Below are positions 29,473-38,467 of a stretch of DNA of 64,000 bases, piece by piece. Positions within the stretch are counted from its first letter, which is position 1, and each line of letters starts with the position of its first letter. This DNA comes from Algoriphagus sp. TR-M9 (GTDB lineage Bacteria > Bacteroidota > Bacteroidia > Cytophagales > Cyclobacteriaceae). Below the pieces are notes generated by a model, which did no database searches, was not told the DNA's origin, and saw nothing but the letters and a program-made list of their open reading frames with translations. The stretch lies in NCBI RefSeq assembly GCF_027594545.1, contig NZ_CP115160.1:310001-374000 (forward strand). The letters are read 5' to 3'. Position numbers and translations under genes: made by a program.

Positions 29473-30405
29473 TTAGCCAAGCTTGTTCAATACTTCCATA
29501 ACTTCTTTCACATGGCCTCTGGAGGTTTCAAGTAATGCTTTTTCTTCCTCATTCAGGTCAAGTTCCAATACTTTTTCTACTCCGTTTTTGCCAAGGATTA
29601 CTGGAACGCCTAGGTAGCAGTCATCGATGCCGTATTCGCCCTCTAGTTTGATACAAACCGGGAATACTCTTTTTTGGTTTTTCAGGATAGCTTCTACCAT
29701 CTGAGCCGCTGCAGATCCTGGAGCATACCAAGCAGAGGTTCCCATAAGCTTCACTAGTTCACCACCACCGAATTTGGTTCGCTCGATGATCGCATCCAGC
29801 TTGTCTTTTGCCACTAATTCAGTCACCGGGATACCGGCTACTGTGGTGTAGCGAGGAAGAGGCACCATGGTGTCGCCATGTCCGCCCATCAGGATGGCTT
29901 GGATTTCTTTTGGAGAGATGTTTAGCTCTTCGGCCAAGAACGCTCTGTATCTAGCGGTGTCCAGGATGCCAGCCATGCCCAATACCTTGTTTCTAGGGAA
30001 TTTGGACGTCAGGTGAGCTTGGTAAGTCATCACATCGAGCGGGTTGGAAACCACAATGATGATAGCGTCAGGAGAGTGCTTTATGACATTTTCGGTAACT
30101 GTCTTTACGATTCCGGCATTGGTTTCGATTAGATCGTCACGGGTCATGCCAGGCTTACGAGGTAGTCCAGAAGTGATTACTACTACGTCTGAATTGGCAG
30201 TTTTGCTATAGTCGTTTGTGCTGCCGGTGGTACGGCTGTCATATTGGTTGATTGGTGCTTTTTGGAAAATGTCTAATGCCTTTCCTTCTGCCACACCTTC
30301 TTTGATGTCAAGAAGAACGATTTCTTCGGCGATCTCGCGATAAGCCAATACGTCTGCACAGGTAGCGCCTACATTACCAGCTCCTACTACGGTTACTTTG
30401 CTCAT
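29473..30405 (-). CDS. mdh: Malate dehydrogenase
   Basis: This 310-residue NAD-dependent enzyme interconverts malate and oxaloacetate in the TCA cycle. The Rossmann motif is GAGNVGATCADVL and the NAD-selecting Asp is in VLLDIKEG. Substrate Arg residues are in GLPRKPGMTRDDLI and the catalytic His in MGGHGDTMVPLPRY. It is of the LDH-like MDH type. A GCCGCT-AAAA-AGCGGC hairpin lies at 30435-30450 in its 5' leader. Confidence 0.96.
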   Translation of the reverse strand: MSKVTVVGAGNVGATCADVLAYREIAEEIVLLDIKEGVAEGKALDIFQKAPINQYDSRTTGSTNDYSKTANSDVVVITSGLPRKPGMTRDDLIETNAGIVKTVTENVIKHSPDAIIIVVSNPLDVMTYQAHLTSKFPRNKVLGMAGILDTARYRAFLAEELNISPKEIQAILMGGHGDTMVPLPRYTTVAGIPVTELVAKDKLDAIIERTKFGGGELVKLMGTSAWYAPGSAAAQMVEAILKNQKRVFPVCIKLEGEYGIDDCYLGVPVILGKNGVEKVLELDLNEEEKALLETSRGHVKEVMEVLNKLG

Positions 30406-30434
30406 AGATTTATAGATTTTTATTTGAATTTAAT

Positions 30435-30450
30435 GCCGCTAAAAAGCGGC
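30435..30450 (-). promoter_or_regulatory. GC-rich hairpin upstream of mdh
   Basis: GCCGCT and AGCGGC form a 6-bp stem with a 4-nt loop, 30 nt upstream of the mdh start in a 148-nt gap. It lacks a T-tract on the minus strand, so it may be a weak terminator for the upstream gene or a leader hairpin. No clear promoter was found in this gap. Confidence 0.4.
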
Positions 30451-30553
30451 GCTAAGTTATTAAACAATGGCTAGGAATAGAAGTAGAGGCGCGAATACTT
30501 TGAGCTGGGGCAGCTCATTTTTGATAAAAGTAAAATCCGGGTGTTGGCCTGTT

Positions 30554-31069
30554 CTATTCGTACATTTGCCGGAGGCTGAAAAACCCGAAAGACTCTCTGT
30601 AAGATTTGAATAAGCGCTGATTGTTTGCGTTGTAGTATTCTGCCAAAGCAGTCATCATTTTGGCTTTGATTTTTGGGTTACTGTCGAAAATCTCCTGAAT
30701 GGCAAAATGCGGAATTACTATAAGTTCTGCTTCCTCTGAAACGATCAAAGCCGTGTAGGTTCTCTTTGAGTTTTCCAGCAAAGAATTCTCCCCAAATGCC
30801 TCTCCTTTTCCCAAATTGAAAATGGTTTCGAAGGTATCTCTGATGTCAATAGTGAGGGTGATGGTCCCACTTTTAACCAGATAAAGTGCTTGGCTGGGGT
30901 CTTTGCTAAAAAAAACCACTTCGTCTTTGACGTATTTGCGATGGTGCATGGCAGGCAGGAAGCGTTCCATTTCTTTGTTTTTCAATCGCTCAAAAAATTT
31001 GATCTGGCCCAGAAAGCCAAACATCGTGAGGTCTTCCTCTGAGTAAGTTTTTGAAAAGGGGTTTCGCAT
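30554..31069 (-). CDS. Stand-alone cyclic nucleotide-binding domain protein (Crp-like, no HTH)
   Basis: This 171-residue protein consists of a cAMP-binding-type beta-roll (residues about 20-140) with the phosphate-cassette pattern GEAFGENSLLENSKRTYTAL. The C-terminal ~35 residues are a helix plus tail and no DNA-binding helix-turn-helix follows, unlike Crp/Fnr regulators of about 220 residues. It may bind a nucleotide and signal by protein contact; function is unknown. It lies 3 nt downstream of tilS and is probably co-transcribed with it. Confidence 0.85.
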   Translation of the reverse strand: MRNPFSKTYSEEDLTMFGFLGQIKFFERLKNKEMERFLPAMHHRKYVKDEVVFFSKDPSQALYLVKSGTITLTIDIRDTFETIFNLGKGEAFGENSLLENSKRTYTALIVSEEAELIVIPHFAIQEIFDSNPKIKAKMMTALAEYYNANNQRLFKSYRESFGFFSLRQMYE

Positions 31070-31072
31070 TAC

Positions 31073-32395
31073 TTATCGCTTTTTAAAATAAAGTAACTTT
31101 CTCGTCGCAGCGGTTGATTTTGCCCAGTCGGCTATTCTAAATCCTATCACCCAAGCTATTCTTCCTTCCGAAAGTAACACTTTCACGCCGGGTTTTAGCA
31201 CCACCGGTACTTTCAAATCTATCAAAAAGTCTGAGATTTTCTTTTCCTGCTTCATTCCTAGTGGCACAAATCTATCTCCTTCTTGCCAAGTCCTTACTTC
31301 TAGCGGGAATTGCAGTTGATCTAAATCTAGCATGGCATTTTGTTTGGTTCTGTCTACCTGATCAGTCCGATCTATTTTCAGTAGCTCATACTGCGCCTCA
31401 GGTAAGTTGAGTTCAATGGCATCTGTTGAGATTATTACTGATGAAAAAGGCCTGGGCTTGGGCGCCAAAATCAGACTTTCCCGGTCCAGGTTGAGCAGAT
31501 GCGTGGTGGATCCAAACAACTTTCCGGATTGAGGAGAAATACAGTGACTATGAATTTCATGAGCCTGATCCGAGTTGAACCCAAAAGGACGAAGCCAAAA
31601 ATATAACAGGGAGGCAGCACCTGAGACCAGCCTTATGCTGTTCAGGTCTAGCCGGGAAATCCCCCCATCTTCCTCCTTGATATTATCCTTTACCCAGTTG
31701 TCAAAAAGAGCTGAAAAAGCCCTTCCGGTGTCTTTCAGCCTTGAAAAGCTAGTCAGTAGATTTGCCTTGCTGTCTTCGGCTACCTCGTAAAGTGCAGGTA
31801 AACTGATATGTCTAAGCTTGTTTCTTTTGTAATCCGTTTGGGCATTGGTACTGTCTTCTCTCCAGCTAATTTCTTCTGTCTTTGCGTATGCCGCTATTTC
31901 TTGGCGCGAAAATGGAAGAAGAGGTCTGATCAGCCAGTTTCTCCGCTCGGCCATCCCATATATCCCTTCGATGCCTGTGCCTCTCAGTAAGTTCAGAAAA
32001 ATCGTTTCGATCTGATCGTCCTGATGATGGGCAAGTAAAATGCCCTGGAGATTTCGGGCTTTTCTCAATTCTTCAAACCAAGCATACCTAAGCGCTCTGG
32101 CAGCCATCTGCGTAGAAACCTGCTGGTCTTGTGCATAAGCCTTTGTGGCAGGCTTGTGAACATGGATTTCGATTCCTTTCGTATTGCCCCAGTGTCGGAT
32201 AAAAGCCTCGTCTTCTTCACTTTCATTGCCGCGCAACTGGAAATTGACATGTGCAATCTCAAAATTGATTTCGGCGGCAAGTAAAAGATGGGCCAGCACC
32301 ATGCTGTCCAGACCACCACTGCAGGCGAGTAGGTATCGAGCCTGGGTATCTAATTTAATTTTGTTCCGTATATGCCGGATAAAAGTATCGACCAT
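31073..32395 (-). CDS. tilS: tRNA(Ile)-lysidine synthase
   Basis: This 440-residue enzyme converts the wobble cytidine of a tRNA-Ile (CAU) to lysidine, so that it reads AUA. The PP-loop ATPase motif is ACSGGLDSMVLAHL near residue 24, followed by HHQDDQIETIFLNLLRG and the C-terminal TilS domain (MKQEKKISDFLIDLKVP). The gene diverges from the OstA-like gene. Confidence 0.95.
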   Translation of the reverse strand: MVDTFIRHIRNKIKLDTQARYLLACSGGLDSMVLAHLLLAAEINFEIAHVNFQLRGNESEEDEAFIRHWGNTKGIEIHVHKPATKAYAQDQQVSTQMAARALRYAWFEELRKARNLQGILLAHHQDDQIETIFLNLLRGTGIEGIYGMAERRNWLIRPLLPFSRQEIAAYAKTEEISWREDSTNAQTDYKRNKLRHISLPALYEVAEDSKANLLTSFSRLKDTGRAFSALFDNWVKDNIKEEDGGISRLDLNSIRLVSGAASLLYFWLRPFGFNSDQAHEIHSHCISPQSGKLFGSTTHLLNLDRESLILAPKPRPFSSVIISTDAIELNLPEAQYELLKIDRTDQVDRTKQNAMLDLDQLQFPLEVRTWQEGDRFVPLGMKQEKKISDFLIDLKVPVVLKPGVKVLLSEGRIAWVIGFRIADWAKSTAATRKLLYFKKR

Positions 32396-32426
32396 TGACC
32401 AAAAATATCATTTTCTACTAATTTTG
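32395..32426 (+). promoter_or_regulatory. Putative promoter for the OstA-like gene
   Basis: TTG at 32395-32397 and TAATTTTG at 32419-32426 are 21 nt apart and match the Bacteroidota -33/-7 pattern. The -7 box is 17 nt before the start at 32444. Confidence 0.5.
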
Positions 32427-32443
32427 CCCACATTCGTGTTGCT

Positions 32444-34087
32444 ATGACTCCAAAACTACTCAGGTTCTCCTTTCTTATATTTTTATTTCTAGGCTTTAGC
32501 CAGCTGGGATTTGGTCAGGATGGGTCTACTTTGGAGATCAATTCTGCAGGTTTGCTAAAAGGTGAAGACGGCTTTGAGCGATTGCTCGGAGATGTGGAAA
32601 TGAAACACCAAAATTCCCTGATTTACTGTGATTCTGCGCACTTTTACAGGGAAGAGAATAGGGCGAGATTATTTGGAAATGTACGTATAGTAGATGTAGA
32701 AGACCCCGTACAGACCAATAGTGCCTACGCTGAATACGATGGTAATACTAAAATGGCTAAGCTGCGGAATGGGGTGGTTTTTAAAAATGAGAACACCACG
32801 CTTAGAACAGAATATCTTGATTACGATAGGGGGAGAAACATTGCTTACTACTACAACGGGGGAGAGGTGGTGGACTCTGTCAATGTGCTGACTAGTGAAA
32901 AAGGCAAGTATGAGGTCAGTGTTGAGCGAATCACTTTTGAGGAGAATGTGGTCTTAGTCAATCCAGATTACACTATGAAAACCAATGACCTGGTGTATTT
33001 GACTATTCCCAAAACTGCAGAGACCAAAGGCTTGACCAATCTGATATCTAAGGATGGCAATACGCTGGATGCTCAAGAAGGAAGTTTTTACGATACCCAG
33101 GCCAAGAAATTTAGGTTTTTTGAGGGAATAGTAGAAACAGAAACCAGTAGGATTAAAGCTAAGGAGTTGTATTACAGTGAGGTGGAGGCCTATTATGAGG
33201 GGAAGGAAAATGTACGTGTCCTGAATAAGGAAAGGGAAGTGGAGGTGTTTGGAGACGTAGGTGAATATTGGGAGGAGCGTAAATACAGCTTAGTTCATGG
33301 CAATGCGCTGGTGAGAAGGTATTTTGAGCAGGATACCTTGTATATGACGGCTGATTCGCTGATTTCCCAGGATAGTGAGGCGGATTCTTCCCGGTATCTT
33401 TTGGCATTTAGAGCTATAAATCTGGTGAAGCAAGATCTCTCTGGGGTAGCGGATTCCTTAGTTTATAATTATAATGACTCTACCATAGAGCTATTTCAAG
33501 ACCCTGTGATGTGGAATCAAAAAAGCCAGATCACAGCCGATAGTATGGTTTTTTACATTGCTAATGAGCAGCTGGATCATGTTTTCATGAAGGATAATGC
33601 CTTTGTGATCACTCAGGATACTTTGTTGAATTTCAATCAGATGAAAGGCCGGGTAATGAATGGCTATTTCTTGGATGGGCAAATGGACAGACTGGAAATA
33701 GATGGCAATGGGGAGTCATTATATTTTGCGCTTCAGGCAGACACGGTGACTCAAGGGATAAATAAGACGCTGAGTGCTAATATTAAACTGAGATTCAAAG
33801 AGGGGGCGATTAACAGAGTTACCTATGGTGTACGGCCAGATGGGGAGTTCAAGCCCTTCCAGTTGGTGACGGAGGACAACTCAAGATTGGAGGGCTTCAA
33901 TTGGAGATTTGATGAAAGGCCCACCATGGCGGCGATTCATGCTTGGCGCCGGCCAGAAGAAATCGACCCGGACGCAGAAAATTTTTTCAATCTTCCGGAT
34001 ATAGACCTCAGAATGCCTACCGATGAAGAGCTTCAGAAGTCCTTGGAAAAACGTGGTTGGAAACCTGAAAAAAGTAGCTTACAGTAA
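32444..34087 (+). CDS. OstA/LptA-like lipopolysaccharide transport protein
   Basis: This 547-residue secreted protein has a signal peptide ending around residue 24 (GFSQLGFGQ). The body contains repeated beta-strands of the OstA type, for example LLGDVEMKHQNSLIYCDSAH, YREENRARLFGNVRIVD and MTADSLISQDSEADSS, the pattern of Bacteroidota OstA-like proteins that serve as enlarged LptA/LptD-N homologues in carrying lipopolysaccharide across the periplasm. Assignment to that pathway is by family. It is followed by a T9SS cargo gene after 164 nt. Confidence 0.8.
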   Translation: MTPKLLRFSFLIFLFLGFSQLGFGQDGSTLEINSAGLLKGEDGFERLLGDVEMKHQNSLIYCDSAHFYREENRARLFGNVRIVDVEDPVQTNSAYAEYDGNTKMAKLRNGVVFKNENTTLRTEYLDYDRGRNIAYYYNGGEVVDSVNVLTSEKGKYEVSVERITFEENVVLVNPDYTMKTNDLVYLTIPKTAETKGLTNLISKDGNTLDAQEGSFYDTQAKKFRFFEGIVETETSRIKAKELYYSEVEAYYEGKENVRVLNKEREVEVFGDVGEYWEERKYSLVHGNALVRRYFEQDTLYMTADSLISQDSEADSSRYLLAFRAINLVKQDLSGVADSLVYNYNDSTIELFQDPVMWNQKSQITADSMVFYIANEQLDHVFMKDNAFVITQDTLLNFNQMKGRVMNGYFLDGQMDRLEIDGNGESLYFALQADTVTQGINKTLSANIKLRFKEGAINRVTYGVRPDGEFKPFQLVTEDNSRLEGFNWRFDERPTMAAIHAWRRPEEIDPDAENFFNLPDIDLRMPTDEELQKSLEKRGWKPEKSSLQ

Positions 34088-34141
34088 AAAATCTGGAAAA
34101 GAAAATTCAGTAACGAAGAGGCGCAGCAAAAATTTCATCAA

Positions 34142-34159
34142 GGTTAACAGAAATTAACC
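34142..34159. promoter_or_regulatory. Small inverted repeat upstream of the T9SS cargo gene
   Basis: GGTTAA and TTAACC are separated by 6 nt, about 93 nt before the gene at 34252. It could be an operator or a small hairpin; function is not clear. Confidence 0.3.
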
Positions 34160-34190
34160 GCATTTTTCACCAAAAGGCTAGCCATTCAAT

Positions 34191-34198
34191 TAATTTTG
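34191..34198 (+). promoter_or_regulatory. Putative -7 promoter element for the T9SS cargo gene
   Basis: TAATTTTG matches TAnnTTTG and lies 53 nt before the start at 34252. The -33 position holds no good TTTG, so support is limited. Confidence 0.4.
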
Positions 34199-34251
34199 TC
34201 CGTATATTGAATACAGTAACTAATACTGCAGCGTATTGATTTAAATTCTAC

Positions 34252-34968
34252 ATGAAACGATTTCTCCTATTTTTTGCATGGCTTTGGCTGATGGCTCCCA
34301 TATTTGCGGAGGCTCAACAGGTGCGTGTGCTTAGTGAGGACGTAGAATTTAAAGGTGATTTAGGCGCTACTCAGCGAAAAACTATCATCCTTCAAAACGA
34401 GGCAGACCAATCCAAAACTTACATTCTCAAGAATATTAACGGCAATGTAGGGTCTTCCCAGAAAGTGAAAATTTGCATAGGGGAGCAATGCTTTGATCCG
34501 AAAAAAGATCTTGCGAAAATAAAATTGCAATTAGGTGCGAGTGAAATCCTGACCGATATGTATTTAGATTTTGAACTAGGTATAGCGGAAGCTAGAGGTT
34601 CTTTCGATTTGACATTTGTCAATGAAAATAACCTTCGGGATGTATTTGTAGTAGAAGCCAGGTACGAGGTGGATGATCCTAGCCTGAAGGTGGACGAGTT
34701 TGATTACAAGGATATAGTCCTCAGCGATGTTTACCCAAATCCAAGTGTCAGAATAGCCCAGTTTGATTATGAGTTTAAAAATAAATCTGCGAAAGCGAGA
34801 ATAGCCATCAATAGCTTTATCGGTAATCCAGTAGCTGAATATGAGCTAGATCCGGAGCGTTCTACGCTAGCCATTCCTGTAGCAGATTACAATCCCGGTA
34901 TTTACTTCTATACTTTATTTCTGGATAATCAGAATATTGTGACCAAAAAGCTCGTTGTCAAGAAGTAA
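34252..34968 (+). CDS. Secreted protein with type IX secretion C-terminal sorting domain
   Basis: This 238-residue protein has a signal peptide (residues 1-22, cleaved near FAEAQQ). Residues 25-140 resemble an Ig-like fold. The last ~80 residues are a type A T9SS sorting domain: LSDVYPNPSVRIAQFDYEF, then AINSFIGNPVAEYEL, and the end GIYFYTLFLDNQNIVTKKLV. Such domains direct export across the outer membrane and attachment to the surface. The cargo part is of unknown function. Confidence 0.85.
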   Translation: MKRFLLFFAWLWLMAPIFAEAQQVRVLSEDVEFKGDLGATQRKTIILQNEADQSKTYILKNINGNVGSSQKVKICIGEQCFDPKKDLAKIKLQLGASEILTDMYLDFELGIAEARGSFDLTFVNENNLRDVFVVEARYEVDDPSLKVDEFDYKDIVLSDVYPNPSVRIAQFDYEFKNKSAKARIAINSFIGNPVAEYELDPERSTLAIPVADYNPGIYFYTLFLDNQNIVTKKLVVKK

Positions 34969-34993
34969 GGCAAAGCCAATCACCCTATAGTCA

Positions 34994-35024
34994 TTTGAAT
35001 CCGAAAAATTAACCCGTATATTTG
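34994..35024 (+). promoter_or_regulatory. Promoter for the bamD-rpoZ-coaBC-porD cluster
   Basis: TTTG at 34994-34997 and TATATTTG at 35017-35024, spaced 19 nt, match the Bacteroidota -33/-7 consensus (TTTG / TAnnTTTG). The -7 box lies 11 nt before the bamD start. This is the best promoter match I found in the window. Confidence 0.65.
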
Positions 35025-35035
35025 CGGTCTTTAAT

Positions 35036-35947
35036 ATGAAAATGCGCGTACAATCCATTCTATTTCTACTACTAATACTTGCAGCAAGTGCCTGTGGTCC
35101 TTTCGCAAAGTTGGAAAAAAGCACCAACTGGGAAGAGCTATATGAGGGAGCAAACAAGTATTATCAAGAAGGAGAATATAATAAGGCGATAATATTATAC
35201 GACAAGGTACTACCGGTAATACGGGGGTCAGAAAAAGCAGAGTTGGCTGATTATAATTATGCAAATTGTCACTTTAAGACCAAGCGGTACATAGAGGCCG
35301 CTGGCTATTTCAGTAACTTTTACAGAACGTATAACAGGAGTCCCTTGGCTGAGGAAGCGCTGTTTATGAATGCCTACTCCCTCTACTTGGATGCGCCGGA
35401 TTACAATCTGGACCAGCAGAGTTCACAAGAGGCAGTGGCCGCGATACAGCAATTTGTGACCAGATTCCCCTCTTCAGCTAGCTATGAGCGTGCGATGGAT
35501 ATGCTCACAGACCTTCAGGATAGGTTTGAGCAGAAAGCTTACATGGAATCTTCCATGTACTACAGGTTGAAAGACGGACTTTATCCTGGTGATTTCTACC
35601 GTGCCTGCATCGTGAACTTTCAAAACTTCATAAAGGATTATCCAGATAGCGAATACAATGAGGAGCTTTCCTATAAGCTTGTGGAAGTGAGTACTGACTA
35701 TGCTGAAAACAGTGCCTTTCTGAAAAAGGAGGAGCGGCTAAATGATGCAGTAGGATACGCAATGAACTTTTACCGAAAGTATCCTAACAGTGGCTATACT
35801 GCGGAGGTCAAAGAGTACGAAGCGTCCGCCCGTGAGGAGCTTTCCTCGCATTTGGAATTGAAAAAAGAATACGCCCAGCGTGCAGAGGAACAAAAGGCGA
35901 GAATAGCGGCTGAAGCAGTAGCTCCGGCTGAAAAGACAAACAACTGA
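35036..35947 (+). CDS. bamD: Outer-membrane assembly lipoprotein BamD
   Basis: This 303-residue lipoprotein has the lipobox LAASAC at residues 16-21. It consists of TPR-like helix pairs (YYQEGEYNKAIILYDKVLPV, YRTYNRSPLAEEALFMNAYS, FYRKYPNSGYTAEVKEYEAS), the BamD fold. BamD is the essential lipoprotein partner of BamA in inserting outer-membrane proteins. It is longer than E. coli BamD (245). It is followed by rpoZ, coaBC and porD in a conserved Bacteroidota order. Confidence 0.93.
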   Translation: MKMRVQSILFLLLILAASACGPFAKLEKSTNWEELYEGANKYYQEGEYNKAIILYDKVLPVIRGSEKAELADYNYANCHFKTKRYIEAAGYFSNFYRTYNRSPLAEEALFMNAYSLYLDAPDYNLDQQSSQEAVAAIQQFVTRFPSSASYERAMDMLTDLQDRFEQKAYMESSMYYRLKDGLYPGDFYRACIVNFQNFIKDYPDSEYNEELSYKLVEVSTDYAENSAFLKKEERLNDAVGYAMNFYRKYPNSGYTAEVKEYEASAREELSSHLELKKEYAQRAEEQKARIAAEAVAPAEKTNN

Positions 35948-35970
35948 GGAACAAATAACTTGATATAATT

Positions 35971-36285
35971 ATGGCAATTAATCCATCCATCATCACAAGA
36001 GATTTAGATAAAATCGCTGATCAAACAGGTAATATCTATACTTCTCTTCACGTAGTAGGACAGCGAGCAAAGCAGATTTCAAACTCTTTAAAAGAGGAGT
36101 TGAATACTAAGCTTTCTGAATTTGCCTCTACTGTGGATAATTTGGAAGAAGTATTTGAAAACAAAGAGCAGATCGAAATCTCCAAATTTTACGAAAGAAT
36201 GCCTAAGCCGAGCACCTTGGCTATGGAGGAATTCTTGGAAGGGAAAGTATATCACAGACTTCCTGAAGAAGAAGTAGGAGAATAA
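35971..36285 (+). CDS. rpoZ: RNA polymerase omega subunit (Rpb6-like)
   Basis: This 104-residue protein matches the Bacteroidota omega/Rpb6 family: SIITRDLDKIADQTGNIYTS at the N-terminus and VGQRAKQISNSLKEELNTKL in the middle. The C-terminal MPKPSTLAMEEFLEGKVYHR extension is typical of the phylum. Omega supports assembly of the beta' subunit. The position between bamD and coaBC (5 nt gap) supports the call. Confidence 0.92.
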   Translation: MAINPSIITRDLDKIADQTGNIYTSLHVVGQRAKQISNSLKEELNTKLSEFASTVDNLEEVFENKEQIEISKFYERMPKPSTLAMEEFLEGKVYHRLPEEEVGE

Positions 36286-36289
36286 TCAG

Positions 36290-37498
36290 ATGACTCTAGT
36301 CGGAAAGAAAATAGTGTTAGGGGTATGCGGGAGCATAGCTGCCTACAAAACTGCATTTCTTACCCGATTACTAGTAAAAGCAGGAGCAGAAGTGCGAATC
36401 ATTATGAGCGCTTCTGCTTTTGATTTTATTACACCCCTTACTTTGGCCACACTTTCTAAGAACCCTGTGCTTTCTAAGTTTCAAAAGGATGACACGGGTG
36501 TTTGGAACAATCATGTAGAGCTAGGGTTATGGGCAGATTTATTTTTAGTAGCACCTTTGAGTGCCAATACCCTTGCCAAATTTTCCAATGGGATTTGCGA
36601 TAATCTCTTGACGGCAACTTACCTCTCAGCTAGGTGCCCGGTGATGCTAGCACCAGCCATGGATTTAGATATGTATCAGCACCCAGCTGTGGTAGAAAAT
36701 CTGCAAAAGTTAAGTCGATATGGAAATAGAATAATTGATGCTGAATCTGGAGAATTGGCTAGCGGACTTTACGGTCAGGGAAGGATGGCCGAGCCTGAGC
36801 ATATTCTTCATACTCTTGAGACTTTTTTTTCGGCAAGTGCAGACTATAAAGGCAAAAATGTACTCATTACCATGGGACCAACGCAGGAGGCATTAGACCC
36901 GGTCCGATTTATCAGCAATCATTCCAGCGGTAAGATGGGACTGGCGCTTGCCAATGCTTTCCTTTCACGAGGGGCAGAAGTTTATGTGGTTTCTGGCCCC
37001 ATATCTGTGACTGTGGACAGGACTAGATTCAATTGGAGAGATGTAAAGTCTGCCAAAGAGATGTATGCCCATGCTGCCGAGTGGCATGCTGAAATGGACA
37101 TCTGTGTATTTGCTGCTGCAGTTTCTGATTATGGCCCTGCTGATATTTCTCCGGAGAAAATCAAAAAGGATGACTCGGAGTTGACGCTGAAGCTGGTCAA
37201 AAACGTGGATATCGCCAAGGAGCTTGGAGCTAAGAAAAAAACCACCCAAATTCATGTAGGGTTTGCGCTGGAAACCGAAAATGAAGCTGAAAACGCTAAA
37301 GGAAAACTAAGTAAAAAGAATTTTGATCTGATCGTGTTGAATTCTATGCGGGATGCCGGAGCAGGATTTCAATTGGACACCAACAAGGTCAGGGTTTATC
37401 AGGCCAATGGTATGCAAGTAGAATCTGATGTGGAAGCTAAGGGCGACATAGCTGAAATGATTCTCGATCAAATCAAAAATATTCCTGTTTGGGTATGA
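36290..37498 (+). CDS. coaBC: Bifunctional phosphopantothenoylcysteine decarboxylase / phosphopantothenate-cysteine ligase
   Basis: This 402-residue enzyme adds cysteine to 4'-phosphopantothenate and decarboxylates the product in coenzyme A synthesis. The N-terminal flavoprotein domain (CoaC, 1-185) has VCGSIAAYK, catalytic His in WNNHVELGLWADL and LAPAMDLDMYQHP. The CoaB domain follows with FISNHSSGKMGLALA and the Lys-rich KIKKDDSELTLKLVKN. The usual substrate-loop Cys (ACG..GRM in E. coli) appears as Ser in ELASGLYGQGRM; see findings. Confidence 0.95.
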   Translation: MTLVGKKIVLGVCGSIAAYKTAFLTRLLVKAGAEVRIIMSASAFDFITPLTLATLSKNPVLSKFQKDDTGVWNNHVELGLWADLFLVAPLSANTLAKFSNGICDNLLTATYLSARCPVMLAPAMDLDMYQHPAVVENLQKLSRYGNRIIDAESGELASGLYGQGRMAEPEHILHTLETFFSASADYKGKNVLITMGPTQEALDPVRFISNHSSGKMGLALANAFLSRGAEVYVVSGPISVTVDRTRFNWRDVKSAKEMYAHAAEWHAEMDICVFAAAVSDYGPADISPEKIKKDDSELTLKLVKNVDIAKELGAKKKTTQIHVGFALETENEAENAKGKLSKKNFDLIVLNSMRDAGAGFQLDTNKVRVYQANGMQVESDVEAKGDIAEMILDQIKNIPVWV

Positions 37499-37526
37499 GC
37501 TTAGATATTTCCTTATTTTTAAGTCT

Positions 37527-38429
37527 ATGAAAAAAGGAATTTTTCTGCTTCTTCTGTTTGGTGTCAGTCAATTTCTATCTGCTCAGGAACTGAATTTTAC
37601 GGTAATCATAAACAGTGACCGGGCGAGGATCCAAAACACCACTATTTTTACCCAGATGAAAACAAGCTTTGAGCAGTTTTTGAATGGAAGATCATGGACA
37701 GATGATGAATTTAGACCTGAGGAACGGATTCAGGGGAATTTATTAATTACTATAAATGATGTGCCCCAGGTAGGGACTTACAATGCCACTGTTCAAATTC
37801 AGACAGTGCGCCCGATCTACGGCACAAATTACGAAAGCCTACTTTTTAATTTTGCCGATAGAAACTGGAATTTCGATTACATAGAATCCCAGCCATTGGA
37901 ATTCAACAGATTTACTTATTTGAACAATATCAGTTCTCTGCTGGCATTTTATGCCTATATCGCGTTGGGCTTGGATTATGATTCCTTTTCCCCTAGAGGA
38001 GGGAGCGATTTTTTTGCGGCAGCCAATGACATCGTCAACAATGCGCAGCAGTCCGGTAGGCAAGGTTGGGTACAGAGCACTTCTGATAGAAGAAGCCGTT
38101 ACTGGCTGAATAATGATATTTACACCTCATCGGTTTTTTCGCCTATTCGGGACGCGTATTACCTTTATCACAGGCAGGGCCTTGACATTCTATTGGCGGA
38201 GCCCGATAAAGCTTATGAGAACATTCTGGAGGCTATTAGGATTTTGGCAGAGGCGAATAAAACCCAGCCAAACGGGATTTTCACCATTACCTTTATGGAT
38301 GCTAAGAGTGATGAAATCGCGCAGGTTTTGAAGGATGCACCCTTAGAGATCCGAACCGAAGCGGTGGAGCTTTTGCTAGAAGTAGATCCAAATAATGCGA
38401 GAAAGTATAACGAGCTGCTGAAAAGCTAG
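37527..38429 (+). CDS. porD: Type IX secretion protein PorD (DUF4835 family)
   Basis: This 300-residue secreted protein has a signal peptide (residues 1-20, FLSAQELNF). The N-terminal motif ELNFTVIINSDRARIQNTTI and the middle FNRFTYLNNISSLLAFYAYI followed by ALGLDYDSFSPRGG are characteristic of DUF4835, annotated as T9SS protein PorD. Its precise role in type IX secretion is not established. It lies after coaBC and before recN, the conserved order of the phylum. Confidence 0.82.
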   Translation: MKKGIFLLLLFGVSQFLSAQELNFTVIINSDRARIQNTTIFTQMKTSFEQFLNGRSWTDDEFRPEERIQGNLLITINDVPQVGTYNATVQIQTVRPIYGTNYESLLFNFADRNWNFDYIESQPLEFNRFTYLNNISSLLAFYAYIALGLDYDSFSPRGGSDFFAAANDIVNNAQQSGRQGWVQSTSDRRSRYWLNNDIYTSSVFSPIRDAYYLYHRQGLDILLAEPDKAYENILEAIRILAEANKTQPNGIFTITFMDAKSDEIAQVLKDAPLEIRTEAVELLLEVDPNNARKYNELLKS

Positions 38430-38440
38430 GCTCGTTTTTT

Positions 38441-38448
38441 TAGCTTTG
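38441..38448 (+). promoter_or_regulatory. Putative -7 promoter element for recN
   Basis: TAGCTTTG fits TAnnTTTG, 19 nt before the recN start. It also forms the right arm of a weak AAAGCTA/TAGCTTT inverted repeat with 38422-38428, so it could instead be part of a terminator-like hairpin. No -33 match. Confidence 0.35.
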
Positions 38449-38467
38449 CCCAAACTAACATTTTGCT

